Positions 1-5,930 of a stretch of 8,679 nt of DNA are shown in pieces; the first letter of the stretch is position 1, and each line of letters starts with the position of its first letter. The stretch is from Firmicutes bacterium UBA3910 (GTDB taxonomy: Bacteria > Bacillota > Limnochordia > Darwinibacteriales > Darwinibacteriaceae). The translations under genes and the position numbers were made by a program. Below the pieces are notes generated by a model. It searched no databases and was not told the origin of the DNA. It was given only the letters and a program-made list of their open reading frames with translations. Location of the stretch: the NCBI GenBank assembly GCA_002391465.1, contig DGFC01000119.1:1-8679 (forward strand), read 5' to 3'.

Positions 1-310
1 CAACTTTAGTTTACCAGGTCATTATTAGATCCCTTGTTTATCGGTATTTCTGAGCTTAATGCCCGCCGTTTTAATTCACTTTTGATGCCGATCGGTGGGG
101 GCAGTGTTCTCTGCTGCTGAGACCTGGGTGAGTCTGCATTTATTTCTTTTCTGGAATTACTTGGGGCATATCTCTTACCGTTCTGCTCAAACTGACTTAT
201 CCCGCTTCACGGAGGATGACCCTCTTACTCAACTGTGGAGACAGCACATTTATCCTACCCTGGAAGTTTTCTTCTTCCGGTTCTTCCAGTGTTTCCCTGA
301 ATTTGTGGAA
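1..310. other. Intergenic stretch with no supported gene
   Basis: This stretch lies downstream of the rocD hairpin. Short open frames exist on the plus strand (for example from 95 and from 216), but they run into the rocD hairpin or into rocD itself, and their translations look like no protein family I know. The minus strand shows no convincing frame. A 7-bp inverted repeat, CTGGAAG (260-266) with CTTCCAG (283-289), has no T-tract. The first bases carry ACTTTAGTTTACC (3-15), similar to a motif near 3012-3025. The stretch may be the upstream region of a minus-strand gene beyond the window edge, but I could not identify a promoter in it. Confidence 0.5.
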
Positions 311-335
311 CGCCCCAACCTTTTTGGTTGGGGTG
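311..335 (-). terminator. Hairpin downstream of rocD, likely terminator
   Basis: CCCCAACC (313-320) pairs perfectly with GGTTGGGG (326-333) around a five-T loop, and the stem extends by a G-U and a C-G pair to 311/335. It begins 11 nt past the rocD stop codon, which suggests it ends that operon. On the minus strand only TTCC follows the stem, so the U-tract is poor. On the plus strand the run after the stem is TGTTGTTTGC, which is somewhat T-rich. It may work in either direction or act mainly as an mRNA 3'-end stabiliser. Confidence 0.6.
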
Positions 336-346
336 TTGTTTGCTTA

Positions 347-1561
347 TTATTTAAGAACTGGCTCTATGCGATCTAGTGCCCAGTCTATTTGTTCCTTAGT
401 AATTACCAAAGGCGGAGCAAAGCGGATCGTCTGATGGTGGGTCTCTTTACAGAGCAGGCCTAGATGCATCAGATTTTCGCAGTAGGGTCTGGCGGTACCG
501 AATTCCTCTTTAATCTCCACACCGATCAGCAGGCCTTTACCCCTAATGTCCTTCACCTTAGGGCTGGCGATCCTTCTCAAACCTGCCATGAAGTATTCGC
601 CCAGTTCTTGTGCCCTTTGCGTCAAGTTTTCTTCTTGCAGTACTTCCAGGGCCGCTTCACCCACTGCAGAGGCCAGGGGATTGCCGCCAAAGGTGGAACC
701 GTGATCACCGGGTGTGAAGACATCCATCACGTCACTTGAGGAGAGGATAGCCGAGACAGGGTAGACACCGCCTCCCAGCGCCTTACCTAAGGTGAGAATA
801 TCCGGTTTGGCATCTTCGTACTCATAGGCAAACAACTTGCCAGTACGACCCAGGCCGGTTTGGATTTCATCTAGTATGAGAAGCACATTGTTCTTTTTAG
901 TGATTCTCCTTACGTCCCTTAGATACCCCTCCGGCGGGACTATTACCCCCGCTTCGCCCTGAATTGGTTCTAACAGGAATCCTATCGTGTTAGGCGTTAT
1001 TGCTTCTTCCAGCGCCTTAGCGTCACCGTAGGGAATGATCTTAAAGCCAGGTGTGTAGGGGCCAAAACCACGGCGATACTGCTCCTCCGAAGAAAAGCTG
1101 ATTACAGTAACCGTTCGGCCGTGGAAGTTGTTTTCACAGACGATAATTTCCCCTTGGTTTTTGGGCACACCCTTTTTTAACTCGCCCCATTTGCGTGCTG
1201 CTTTGATCGCCGTTTCCACTGCTTCCGTCCCGGTGTTCATGGGTAGGGCCTTTTCAAAGCCGGCAAGCGTACATAGTTTTTCTAAAAAGGAGCCCATTGT
1301 TTCGTTATGGAAGGCACGGGAGGTGATGGTGATCTTATCAGCCTGCTCTTTTAGGGCCTGCACTATTTTCGGGTGTCTATGCCCGTGGCTGAGGGCAGAG
1401 TAGGCGGACAGCATATCCAAATAGCGCTTGCCCTCCACATCGTACACCCAGACACCTTCGCCCCGTGCGATTACAACAGGCAGGGGATGGTAGTTGTTGG
1501 CGCTGTAGGCTTCAGTCTGCCTGATTACTTGCTCTGTCCTGGACAATCTGATCAGCCCCAA
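347..1561 (-). CDS. rocD: Ornithine aminotransferase (ornithine--oxo-acid transaminase)
   Basis: This PLP-dependent class III aminotransferase moves the delta-amino group of L-ornithine to 2-oxoglutarate, giving glutamate semialdehyde (which cyclises to pyrroline-5-carboxylate) and glutamate. It is cytosolic and belongs to arginine/ornithine breakdown or proline supply. The 404-aa product matches the usual length near 400. Visible motifs are NNYHPLP at 22-28, DMLSAYSA at 49-56, NTGTEA at 109-114 (PLP phosphate site), FHGRT at 146-150, DEIQTG at 231-236 and TLGKALGGG, whose K260 is the expected PLP Schiff-base lysine. The C-terminal part GLLCKETH / IRFAPPL is characteristic of the RocD branch rather than of acetylornithine aminotransferase. 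It lies 9 nt after the upstream GTPase gene, so co-transcription is likely. The start is uncertain: TTG at 1561 has no good Shine-Dalgarno, and a second TTG at 1546, preceded by GGGG, would give an N terminus that also aligns well with Bacillus RocD. The family call is firm. Confidence 0.95.
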   Translation of the reverse strand: MGLIRLSRTEQVIRQTEAYSANNYHPLPVVIARGEGVWVYDVEGKRYLDMLSAYSALSHGHRHPKIVQALKEQADKITITSRAFHNETMGSFLEKLCTLAGFEKALPMNTGTEAVETAIKAARKWGELKKGVPKNQGEIIVCENNFHGRTVTVISFSSEEQYRRGFGPYTPGFKIIPYGDAKALEEAITPNTIGFLLEPIQGEAGVIVPPEGYLRDVRRITKKNNVLLILDEIQTGLGRTGKLFAYEYEDAKPDILTLGKALGGGVYPVSAILSSSDVMDVFTPGDHGSTFGGNPLASAVGEAALEVLQEENLTQRAQELGEYFMAGLRRIASPKVKDIRGKGLLIGVEIKEEFGTARPYCENLMHLGLLCKETHHQTIRFAPPLVITKEQIDWALDRIEPVLK

Positions 1562-1570
1562 TCTGTGAAA

Positions 1571-2911
1571 TTAGACGAGTCTATGCTCCTTGAGGAAGGC
1601 CTCCAGTACCTCTGCGAGGTTGGGTGAACCAATTTCCTGCAGGTCATAACGCACCCGGACGTTGGGCTTGTCGATTTTGACCACCCTGGCCAGGTCAATG
1701 GGAGTACCTACAATCACTGCATCGCAGTCGATGGCAGCAATGGTAGCTTCTAGGTCAGCGATCTGTTTGGCACCATAGCCCATGGCGGGCAGAACAGCGC
1801 CCAGGTGGGGGTAGAGCTTGTAAGTTTCGGCAAGCGAACGGACTGCATAGGGCCTTGGGTCAATGATCTCTGCCGCACCGTACTTCTGTGCAGCTAACGT
1901 ACCAGCGCCCATGGACATATCGCCGTGGGTGAGGGTGGGTCCGTCTTCTACAATGAGCACCCGTTTGCCGCGGATAACTTCCGGATTATCAACCTTGATG
2001 GGTGAGGCTCCGTCAATAATCACGGCTGTGGGGTTAGCCATCCTCGTATTCGATCTGACCAGCTCAATGTTCTCCGGCGCAGCACTGTCCACTTTGTTGA
2101 TAATCACAACGTCCGCCATGCGCAGGTTGACTTCACCGGGGTAGTAGGAGAGTTCGTGTCCGGCCCTGTGCGGATCGGCAACTGTGATTAACAGGTCGGG
2201 TTTGTAAAAGGGGAAGTCATTGTTGCCGCCGTCCCACAGAATCACATCGCAGCCGTCAGGGTCGTTAACCGCTTCCGCTAGGATGGCTTCGTAATCTACA
2301 CCGGCGTAGACCACGTTGCCCCGTTCAATATGGGGTTCGTACTCCTCCATCTCTTCAATGGTGCAGTCGTGTTTGGCCAAATCTTCAATGACTGCAAAAC
2401 GCTGCACGCGCTGGGCAGCCAAGTCTCCGTAGGGCATGGGATGGCGTACAGCTACCACTTTCAGCCCATTGGCTAAAAGAAGCTCGGCCACTCTGCGGGA
2501 CGTTTGGCTCTTGCCCGTTCCGGTTCTGGTTGCACAAACCGCAATCACCGGCTTCTCGCTCTTGAGCATGGTCCGCTTTGGACCTAAGAGTACGAAGTTG
2601 GCACCGGCTGCGTTCACAATAGCACTCAGGTTCATGGCATGTTCGTAAGGTACGTCGCTGTAGGAAAGGACACAGTCATCCACGTCGTATTTGGCAATCA
2701 GTTCTGGAAGTTCCCGCTCCTCAAAAATGGGGATTCCCTCTGGATACAGTTCACCGGCCAGTTCTGCCGGGTATTTCCTGCCGTGGATGTCCGGGATTTG
2801 GGTGGCAGTGAAGGCCACTACGTTGTAGTTGGGGTTGTTGCGGTAATAGGTGTTGAAGTTGTGAAAGTCCCTGCCCGCAGCTCCCATAATTATCACGTTC
2901 TGCCTTGCCAT
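1571..2911 (-). CDS. COG2403-type P-loop GTPase, cyclic 2,3-diphosphoglycerate synthetase-like
   Basis: The 446-aa protein opens with a Rossmann-like segment (VIIMGAAGRDFHNFN, 6-20) followed by a P-loop NTPase domain. Walker A is ATRTGTGKS at 127-135 with K134 and S135; a Walker B-like stretch VILWDGGNND lies at 223-232 with D227; NKVD at 272-275 resembles the guanine-specificity NKxD motif. Relatives are annotated as predicted GTPases or as cyclic 2,3-diphosphoglycerate synthetase, after the methanogen enzyme that cyclises 2,3-bisphosphoglycerate with ATP. That chemistry is not established for bacterial members, so the family label is safer than the reaction. No membrane segment or signal peptide is visible, so it is probably cytosolic. 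The start is well supported: ATG at 2911 with AGGAGG at 2918-2923, spaced 6 nt. It is the first gene of an operon with rocD, which suggests a role near ornithine, arginine or carbamoyl-phosphate metabolism; this is inference. Confidence 0.85.
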   Translation of the reverse strand: MARQNVIIMGAAGRDFHNFNTYYRNNPNYNVVAFTATQIPDIHGRKYPAELAGELYPEGIPIFEERELPELIAKYDVDDCVLSYSDVPYEHAMNLSAIVNAAGANFVLLGPKRTMLKSEKPVIAVCATRTGTGKSQTSRRVAELLLANGLKVVAVRHPMPYGDLAAQRVQRFAVIEDLAKHDCTIEEMEEYEPHIERGNVVYAGVDYEAILAEAVNDPDGCDVILWDGGNNDFPFYKPDLLITVADPHRAGHELSYYPGEVNLRMADVVIINKVDSAAPENIELVRSNTRMANPTAVIIDGASPIKVDNPEVIRGKRVLIVEDGPTLTHGDMSMGAGTLAAQKYGAAEIIDPRPYAVRSLAETYKLYPHLGAVLPAMGYGAKQIADLEATIAAIDCDAVIVGTPIDLARVVKIDKPNVRVRYDLQEIGSPNLAEVLEAFLKEHRLV

Positions 2912-2917
2912 AAAAAT

Positions 2918-2923
2918 CCTCCT
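2918..2923 (-). promoter_or_regulatory. Strong ribosome binding site of the COG2403 gene
   Basis: AGGAGG on the minus strand lies 6 nt before the ATG at 2911. It fixes the start of the first gene of the operon and contrasts with the weak site of the second gene, rocD. Confidence 0.85.
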
Positions 2924-2962
2924 TTTTTCCTTTGTATCGGCCGTTCCATGCTTCCTCTATGA

Positions 2963-3064
2963 GTAAATTTACAAAAACCTACATAAATTTGCAACAAAAT
3001 TCTCAATTGACACTTAAAGTTTACCATTACTTGGGATATTGTTCAAGGTAAATTGCATTTTACC
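2963..3064. repeat. Cluster of TAAATTT(A/G)CA-like motifs in the divergent intergenic region
   Basis: The best copies are TAAATTTACA (2964-2973, inside the perfect palindrome GTAAATTTAC at 2963-2972) and TAAATTTGCA (2984-2993), exactly 20 nt apart. Weaker relatives are TCAATTGACA (3003-3012), TAAAGTTTAC (3015-3024) and TAAATTGCA (3049-3057). The last lies within an inverted repeat, GGTAAA (3047-3052) and TTTACC (3059-3064), whose 6-nt spacer is the -35 box of the plus-strand promoter. The spacing and the overlap with both promoters fit an operator array. I do not recognise the regulator. Confidence 0.4.
2966..2994 (-). promoter_or_regulatory. Candidate sigma-A-type promoter of the COG2403-rocD operon
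   Basis: On the minus strand a TTGCAA box (2989-2994, 4 of 6 matches to TTGACA) and a TAAATT box (2966-2971, 4 of 6 matches to TATAAT) are separated by 17 nt. Transcription would begin near 2959, giving a leader of about 50 nt. Both boxes fall inside the repeated TAAATTT(A/G)CA motifs, so a protein bound there would cover the promoter. The region is AT-rich, so a chance match is possible. Confidence 0.4.
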
Positions 3065-3080
3065 CCAGTCGTGGTATGAT
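3053..3080 (+). promoter_or_regulatory. Extended -10 promoter of the PsbP-like gene
   Basis: TATGAT (3075-3080, 5 of 6 matches to TATAAT) is preceded by TGG, forming an extended -10 element (TGnTATGAT, 3072-3080). A weak -35 box, TTGCAT (3053-3058), lies 16 nt upstream. Transcription would start near 3087, leaving a leader of about 30 nt. The GGTAAA/TTTACC inverted repeat (3047-3064) covers the -35 box, suggesting control by a bound regulator. Confidence 0.65.
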
Positions 3081-3115
3081 AGGGAAAAGGATGAAATTGC
3101 TGGAAGGATAGGAAC

Positions 3116-3670
3116 ATGAAAAAAGAGAGGAAGTATGATGTGAAAAGAATTAGTTCACTGTTGGTTGTTGCCTTGGTCGTAGTACTCCTACCCGTCTCCG
3201 CCCTTGCCCAGTCTGGTTTTGTGCGCTATGAAAATGAGGGATTAGGTTTCTCAGTTATTTACCCTGGCGATTGGGAATACTATGAGGGTCTTATGGGCAC
3301 CAGTTTCATTGCCCTATCGCCTATGGAAAGCGCCAACGATGCGTTTCGGGAGAACTTCAATGTCACTATTGAAGACCTAGGCGGCTATTCCATATCATTG
3401 GATGATTACTACACATTAGGTATAAATCAACTAGCAGGTGCCATCACCGATTTTAAGTTAATTGGCGGCGGCGATACCGTTTTGGCTGGACGCTTAGCCA
3501 AGCTGGTTGTCTTCACAGGCACCCAAGGCGAGCTGGAGTTGAAATGGCTGCAGGGATACGTGTTAGTGGACGACCTCGCTTACGTTATCACCTTTGTGGC
3601 TGAGAGGGACCGTTTTGACAGCTACATGCCTGACGTCTATACTGCCTTCAATACCTTTTCTGTCTGGTAG
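3116..3670 (+). CDS. Secreted PsbP-like (DUF1795-type) protein
   Basis: The 184-aa product begins with a classical Sec signal peptide: a positively charged N terminus (KKERK...KR), a hydrophobic core at about 15-26 and a cleavage site after ALA at 29-31. There is no lipobox cysteine, so the mature chain of about 153 aa should be released or held at the envelope non-covalently. The mature part opens with RYENEGLGFSVIYPGDWEYY (37-56), the start typical of PsbP-like / DUF1795 domains found in many secreted Firmicutes proteins of unknown role; the single domain fills the rest of the chain. ATG at 3116 has GGAAGGA at 3102-3108, spaced 7 nt. GTG at 3140 with AGAGG at 3126-3130 is a real alternative and gives a more compact signal peptide starting at KRISS. 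It is the only plus-strand gene here, read divergently from the GTPase operon and ending at a strong terminator. Its function is unknown. Confidence 0.8.
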   Translation: MKKERKYDVKRISSLLVVALVVVLLPVSALAQSGFVRYENEGLGFSVIYPGDWEYYEGLMGTSFIALSPMESANDAFRENFNVTIEDLGGYSISLDDYYTLGINQLAGAITDFKLIGGGDTVLAGRLAKLVVFTGTQGELELKWLQGYVLVDDLAYVITFVAERDRFDSYMPDVYTAFNTFSVW

Positions 3671-3700
3671 GTTACAACAGTATAGAATCTTGGAAAGAAG

Positions 3701-3745
3701 AACACTCCTTCCTGGAGCAAGGCCCAGGGAAGGAGTGTTTTTTTT
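3701..3745 (+). terminator. Strong intrinsic terminator between converging genes
   Basis: AACACTCCTTCC (3701-3712) pairs perfectly with GGAAGGAGTGTT (3728-3739). Further TGG/CCA pairing inside, with one bulged G, makes a stem of about 15 bp. Eight Ts (3738-3745) follow on the plus strand, so it ends the PsbP-like transcript about 30 nt past its stop. The minus-strand YkoP-like gene stops at 3752, just on the other side. Read that way the stem is followed by TTCTTCTTTCC, so it could also end that operon. Confidence 0.92.
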
Positions 3746-3751
3746 CAGTAT

Positions 3752-4285
3752 CTAGAATTTCTCGGTGAAGTCCTCAGCGGACATCCAGATTTCAACGGGC
3801 TTGCGGTCTGCGGCCAGGGCGTTTACCTTGCCATCTTTCCGAGGGGAAAAGGCAATGCGCAGAAACCGCAGCCAAAAATAGTTGAGCCAAGCCCAGAGGC
3901 CGGGGGGAATCTCTTCCACCTGAAAGCCCAGTCTAGCTGCGGGTGGTGCCAGGATTGTGATTCCGGTCAGGGCTTTGATTGGCCTAGGGTCTTCTTTGAG
4001 CAGACTGCTCAGCAGGCGGAACTCGGCGAGCAGGTCTTTGTACAGGGCCCATTCGGGGGACCTGTGTTCAGCGTAGCGGGAGAGGGAAGTGTTGCTTAGA
4101 TGCAGCTCGGCGATTATATCCCCTTTGGTTAAGACCACATCTCCCACCGTTTTGTCTTCCCGCTTGAACTTCCTATAAGCCACCTTTAGGAGCTTTTGCC
4201 TTGAGTTCGGCAGGAAGCGGGCTCTAATGAGCGTTTTGTAGACATACTCCCAAATGGAGCAGATCAACCATAGCAGCCTTCTCAT
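3752..4285 (-). CDS. YkoP-like small protein
   Basis: The 177-aa protein has a hydrophobic and aromatic N terminus (LLWLICSIWEYVYKTLI, 4-20) that could be a membrane contact. A basic region (KVAYRKFKRED, 34-44) and VLTKGDIIAELHLSNTSL (51-68) follow; the GDxxxxLHLxN pattern resembles the YkoP-like domain. A second block, GITILAPPAARLGFQVEEIP (108-127), and an aromatic stretch LWAWLNYFWLRFLRIAF (130-146) also fit that domain as I recall it. YkoP-like domains occur in Bacillus YkoP and at the C terminus of some polysaccharide deacetylases; their biochemical role is unknown. The ATG at 4285 sits 1 nt after the TAA of the adenylating-enzyme gene, and AGAGG at 4295-4299 lies inside that gene's end, so translational coupling is likely. 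The deacetylase two genes upstream supports the assignment. I assigned the family by pattern, not by alignment. Confidence 0.6.
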   Translation of the reverse strand: MRRLLWLICSIWEYVYKTLIRARFLPNSRQKLLKVAYRKFKREDKTVGDVVLTKGDIIAELHLSNTSLSRYAEHRSPEWALYKDLLAEFRLLSSLLKEDPRPIKALTGITILAPPAARLGFQVEEIPPGLWAWLNYFWLRFLRIAFSPRKDGKVNALAADRKPVEIWMSAEDFTEKF

Positions 4286-4286
4286 T

Positions 4287-5819
4287 TTACAGCGCCTCTT
4301 CCAGGGTCAACTCGTCCTTCACATAGTGGCGCTTAATGCTCGCGTCATACTCATCATCGGGGGCAATCAGTTGAATAACCGGGGTTACCAGGTGGTTGTT
4401 CTTCCACGTTACCCTGTATTCTTGGTTATCCCGGATCAGGGTGGCCAGAATTGCCTGCAGGGCGGTTTCTTTGAACTCTTCCTGCCACTTCAGTGTTGTC
4501 TGGCTGTAATCGCGGATCATCAGCTGTACCACCAGGCGTGCGTTCAATCGGTTGTCCTCCGCCACGGAAATATAGAAGTGTTCCACGTGCTTGCGCAGTG
4601 TGTCATGTTCTAGGATAGCCGTTTCAATGTTGCCCGGAAAGACGTTAGCTCCCCCGATGGAAACTGTGCCGTCGGAGCGGCTGTCCACGTAGACAAAGGG
4701 CAGCTTAAAGGGCTGACGCTCCTTGCCGCCAAAGAGGCGGTTGATATCATAGCCGTGCTTGGCCATAATCGCCTTCATTTCATTGAAGTAAATAACCCGT
4801 CCCCGGTCGTGTACGTTGTACCTGACTAATGGAATCTGCGACCAGTAGGTAACCACAAAGCCATCTTCATGGCGCTCAAAGTGGTGCACTAACGGATGGT
4901 ACTGAAATAGGTTAGGAAGGTTAGCAGCCCGGCCGAAAATGTCCTTTGCTAGACGGGGATCCAGCGTCGCCAAGCGCTTGATCTTCATGGCTAGCGGTGT
5001 TTCGGTGGCACAAGTTGCCCCAAAGTCCGATGCGCCGTAGGCGTTGATAATGTGTTTAGATGCTGCTTCCGGATCCACACCAATGCGCTCTGCCATGTAA
5101 TTGCGCCAGGCTTCCGTTGTGGACTCGCCGCCTGTCACAAACACCACATTCAGTGCCTTCCAGTCGATGTCATCCCCTTCATCCACCAGCGATTTGGCGT
5201 AGACCGGATTGCCGAAGACAATCAGGCGCTCAAAGTGCTTACCGAAAAAGCGGATGATCTCCAAACTCTCTTCCACATCTTCACCGGGAGAGACGGTGGT
5301 CAGCTTCCGCCTATCCCGTAGGGCAAGGTCGTTGCAGAGACGGAGAATGTCTGTACCGCTCACCCACGTACCTAAGGAGAAACCCACAACTACCAAGGCA
5401 GTTTCGCCGTTGGGGTTTAAATACTGGTCCCAGACCAAGCGAAAACTCGAGTTCGCTTTGCGTGCTTCATTGGAGCTTTTTAGCCAGTAGGAGGGCCTGC
5501 CCGAATAGCCGCTGCTGCGCTGGATAGAGTAGGCAGAACTGACTTTACCCGAAATTACCTGTTCAAACTCATTAGCCCTCAAATAGGAGTCTTTATCTAT
5601 GATAGGAAGCTTATGGAAGTTACGTGTAGAGAGGAAGAAGGGCACGTAACCCAGATGCTCCTTCACCAGCCGTCGATAGGCGGGAATGGTGCTTACTGCC
5701 CGCATGTAAATGAGGGAGGCATGGATTTTGCCTGCACCTTCAATTAGCCAGGCCGGGGCGTTAGCTGCGAAAAAAGCGATGATGAAGTGCCGGAGTTCGT
5801 TGAAGATTTTTCTAAGCAT
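4287..5819 (-). CDS. Divergent PaaK/CapK-like adenylate-forming enzyme
   Basis: The 510-aa protein looks like the phenylacetate-CoA ligase (PaaK, COG1541) branch of the ANL superfamily, which activates a carboxylate with ATP to an acyl-adenylate and usually passes it to CoA. Motifs appear in the right order: SSGYSGRP at 102-109 (phosphate loop, PaaK-type SSGTTGxP), TGGES at 229-233, NAYGASDFG at 259-267 (aromatic/Glu loop, with Asp in the acidic place), VRYNVHDRG at 332-340 (counterpart of YRTxD), and DGTVSIGGANVFPGNIE at 383-399, matching the C-terminal-domain entry of PaaK. PaaK is usually near 430 aa; the extra length lies at the N terminus (a hydrophobic stretch at about 12-25) and at the C terminus. 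I see no obvious A10 catalytic lysine. The start is ATG at 5819 with AGGTGG at 5832-5837, spaced 12 nt. It sits between the deacetylase and the YkoP-like gene. The substrate is unknown; a cell-envelope acyl donor is conceivable. Confidence 0.75.
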   Translation of the reverse strand: MLRKIFNELRHFIIAFFAANAPAWLIEGAGKIHASLIYMRAVSTIPAYRRLVKEHLGYVPFFLSTRNFHKLPIIDKDSYLRANEFEQVISGKVSSAYSIQRSSGYSGRPSYWLKSSNEARKANSSFRLVWDQYLNPNGETALVVVGFSLGTWVSGTDILRLCNDLALRDRRKLTTVSPGEDVEESLEIIRFFGKHFERLIVFGNPVYAKSLVDEGDDIDWKALNVVFVTGGESTTEAWRNYMAERIGVDPEAASKHIINAYGASDFGATCATETPLAMKIKRLATLDPRLAKDIFGRAANLPNLFQYHPLVHHFERHEDGFVVTYWSQIPLVRYNVHDRGRVIYFNEMKAIMAKHGYDINRLFGGKERQPFKLPFVYVDSRSDGTVSIGGANVFPGNIETAILEHDTLRKHVEHFYISVAEDNRLNARLVVQLMIRDYSQTTLKWQEEFKETALQAILATLIRDNQEYRVTWKNNHLVTPVIQLIAPDDEYDASIKRHYVKDELTLEEAL

Positions 5820-5864
5820 GATTTTTTTATTCCACCTAACTTATTGTATTCCGTTGTATGGCTT

Positions 5865-5893
5865 ATCCGGTCCTTACCCAGGCGGGTCCGGAT
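5865..5893. other. Hairpin in the deacetylase to ligase gap
   Basis: ATCCGG (5865-5870) pairs with CCGGAT (5888-5893) and ACCC (5876-5879) with GGGT (5884-5887), leaving a 5-nt bulge on one side and an AGGC loop. It lies in the 111-nt gap between two minus-strand genes. There is no T-run on either side, so it is not a standard terminator. It could be an mRNA processing or stability element that sets the ratio of the two products. Confidence 0.35.
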
Positions 5894-5930
5894 TCCTCCC
5901 TTACGGGCTGGATTGGCGGATTTTCGTGTG

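Noticed and set aside
260..289. 7-bp inverted repeat CTGGAAG/CTTCCAG
   Set aside because: There is a 16-nt loop, no T-run on either strand and no gene that it would serve.
95..376. Plus-strand 93-codon open frame left of rocD
   Set aside because: It runs through the rocD hairpin and into the rocD 3' end, has no good ribosome binding site, and its translation resembles no known family.
216..434. GGAGG followed by ATG, opening a 72-codon plus-strand frame
   Set aside because: The GGAGG directly abuts the ATG, so the spacing is too short, and the frame overlaps the well-supported rocD gene on the other strand.
3007..3040. Perfect TTGACA at 3007-3012 as a plus-strand -35 box
   Set aside because: No acceptable -10 box lies 16-18 nt downstream; the nearest AT-rich hexamer, GATATT, is 22 nt away. 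It is better seen as part of the repeated motif cluster.
5052..5490. Several plus-strand open frames inside the adenylating-enzyme gene
   Set aside because: They are antisense shadows of a gene with recognisable family motifs and look like no known proteins.
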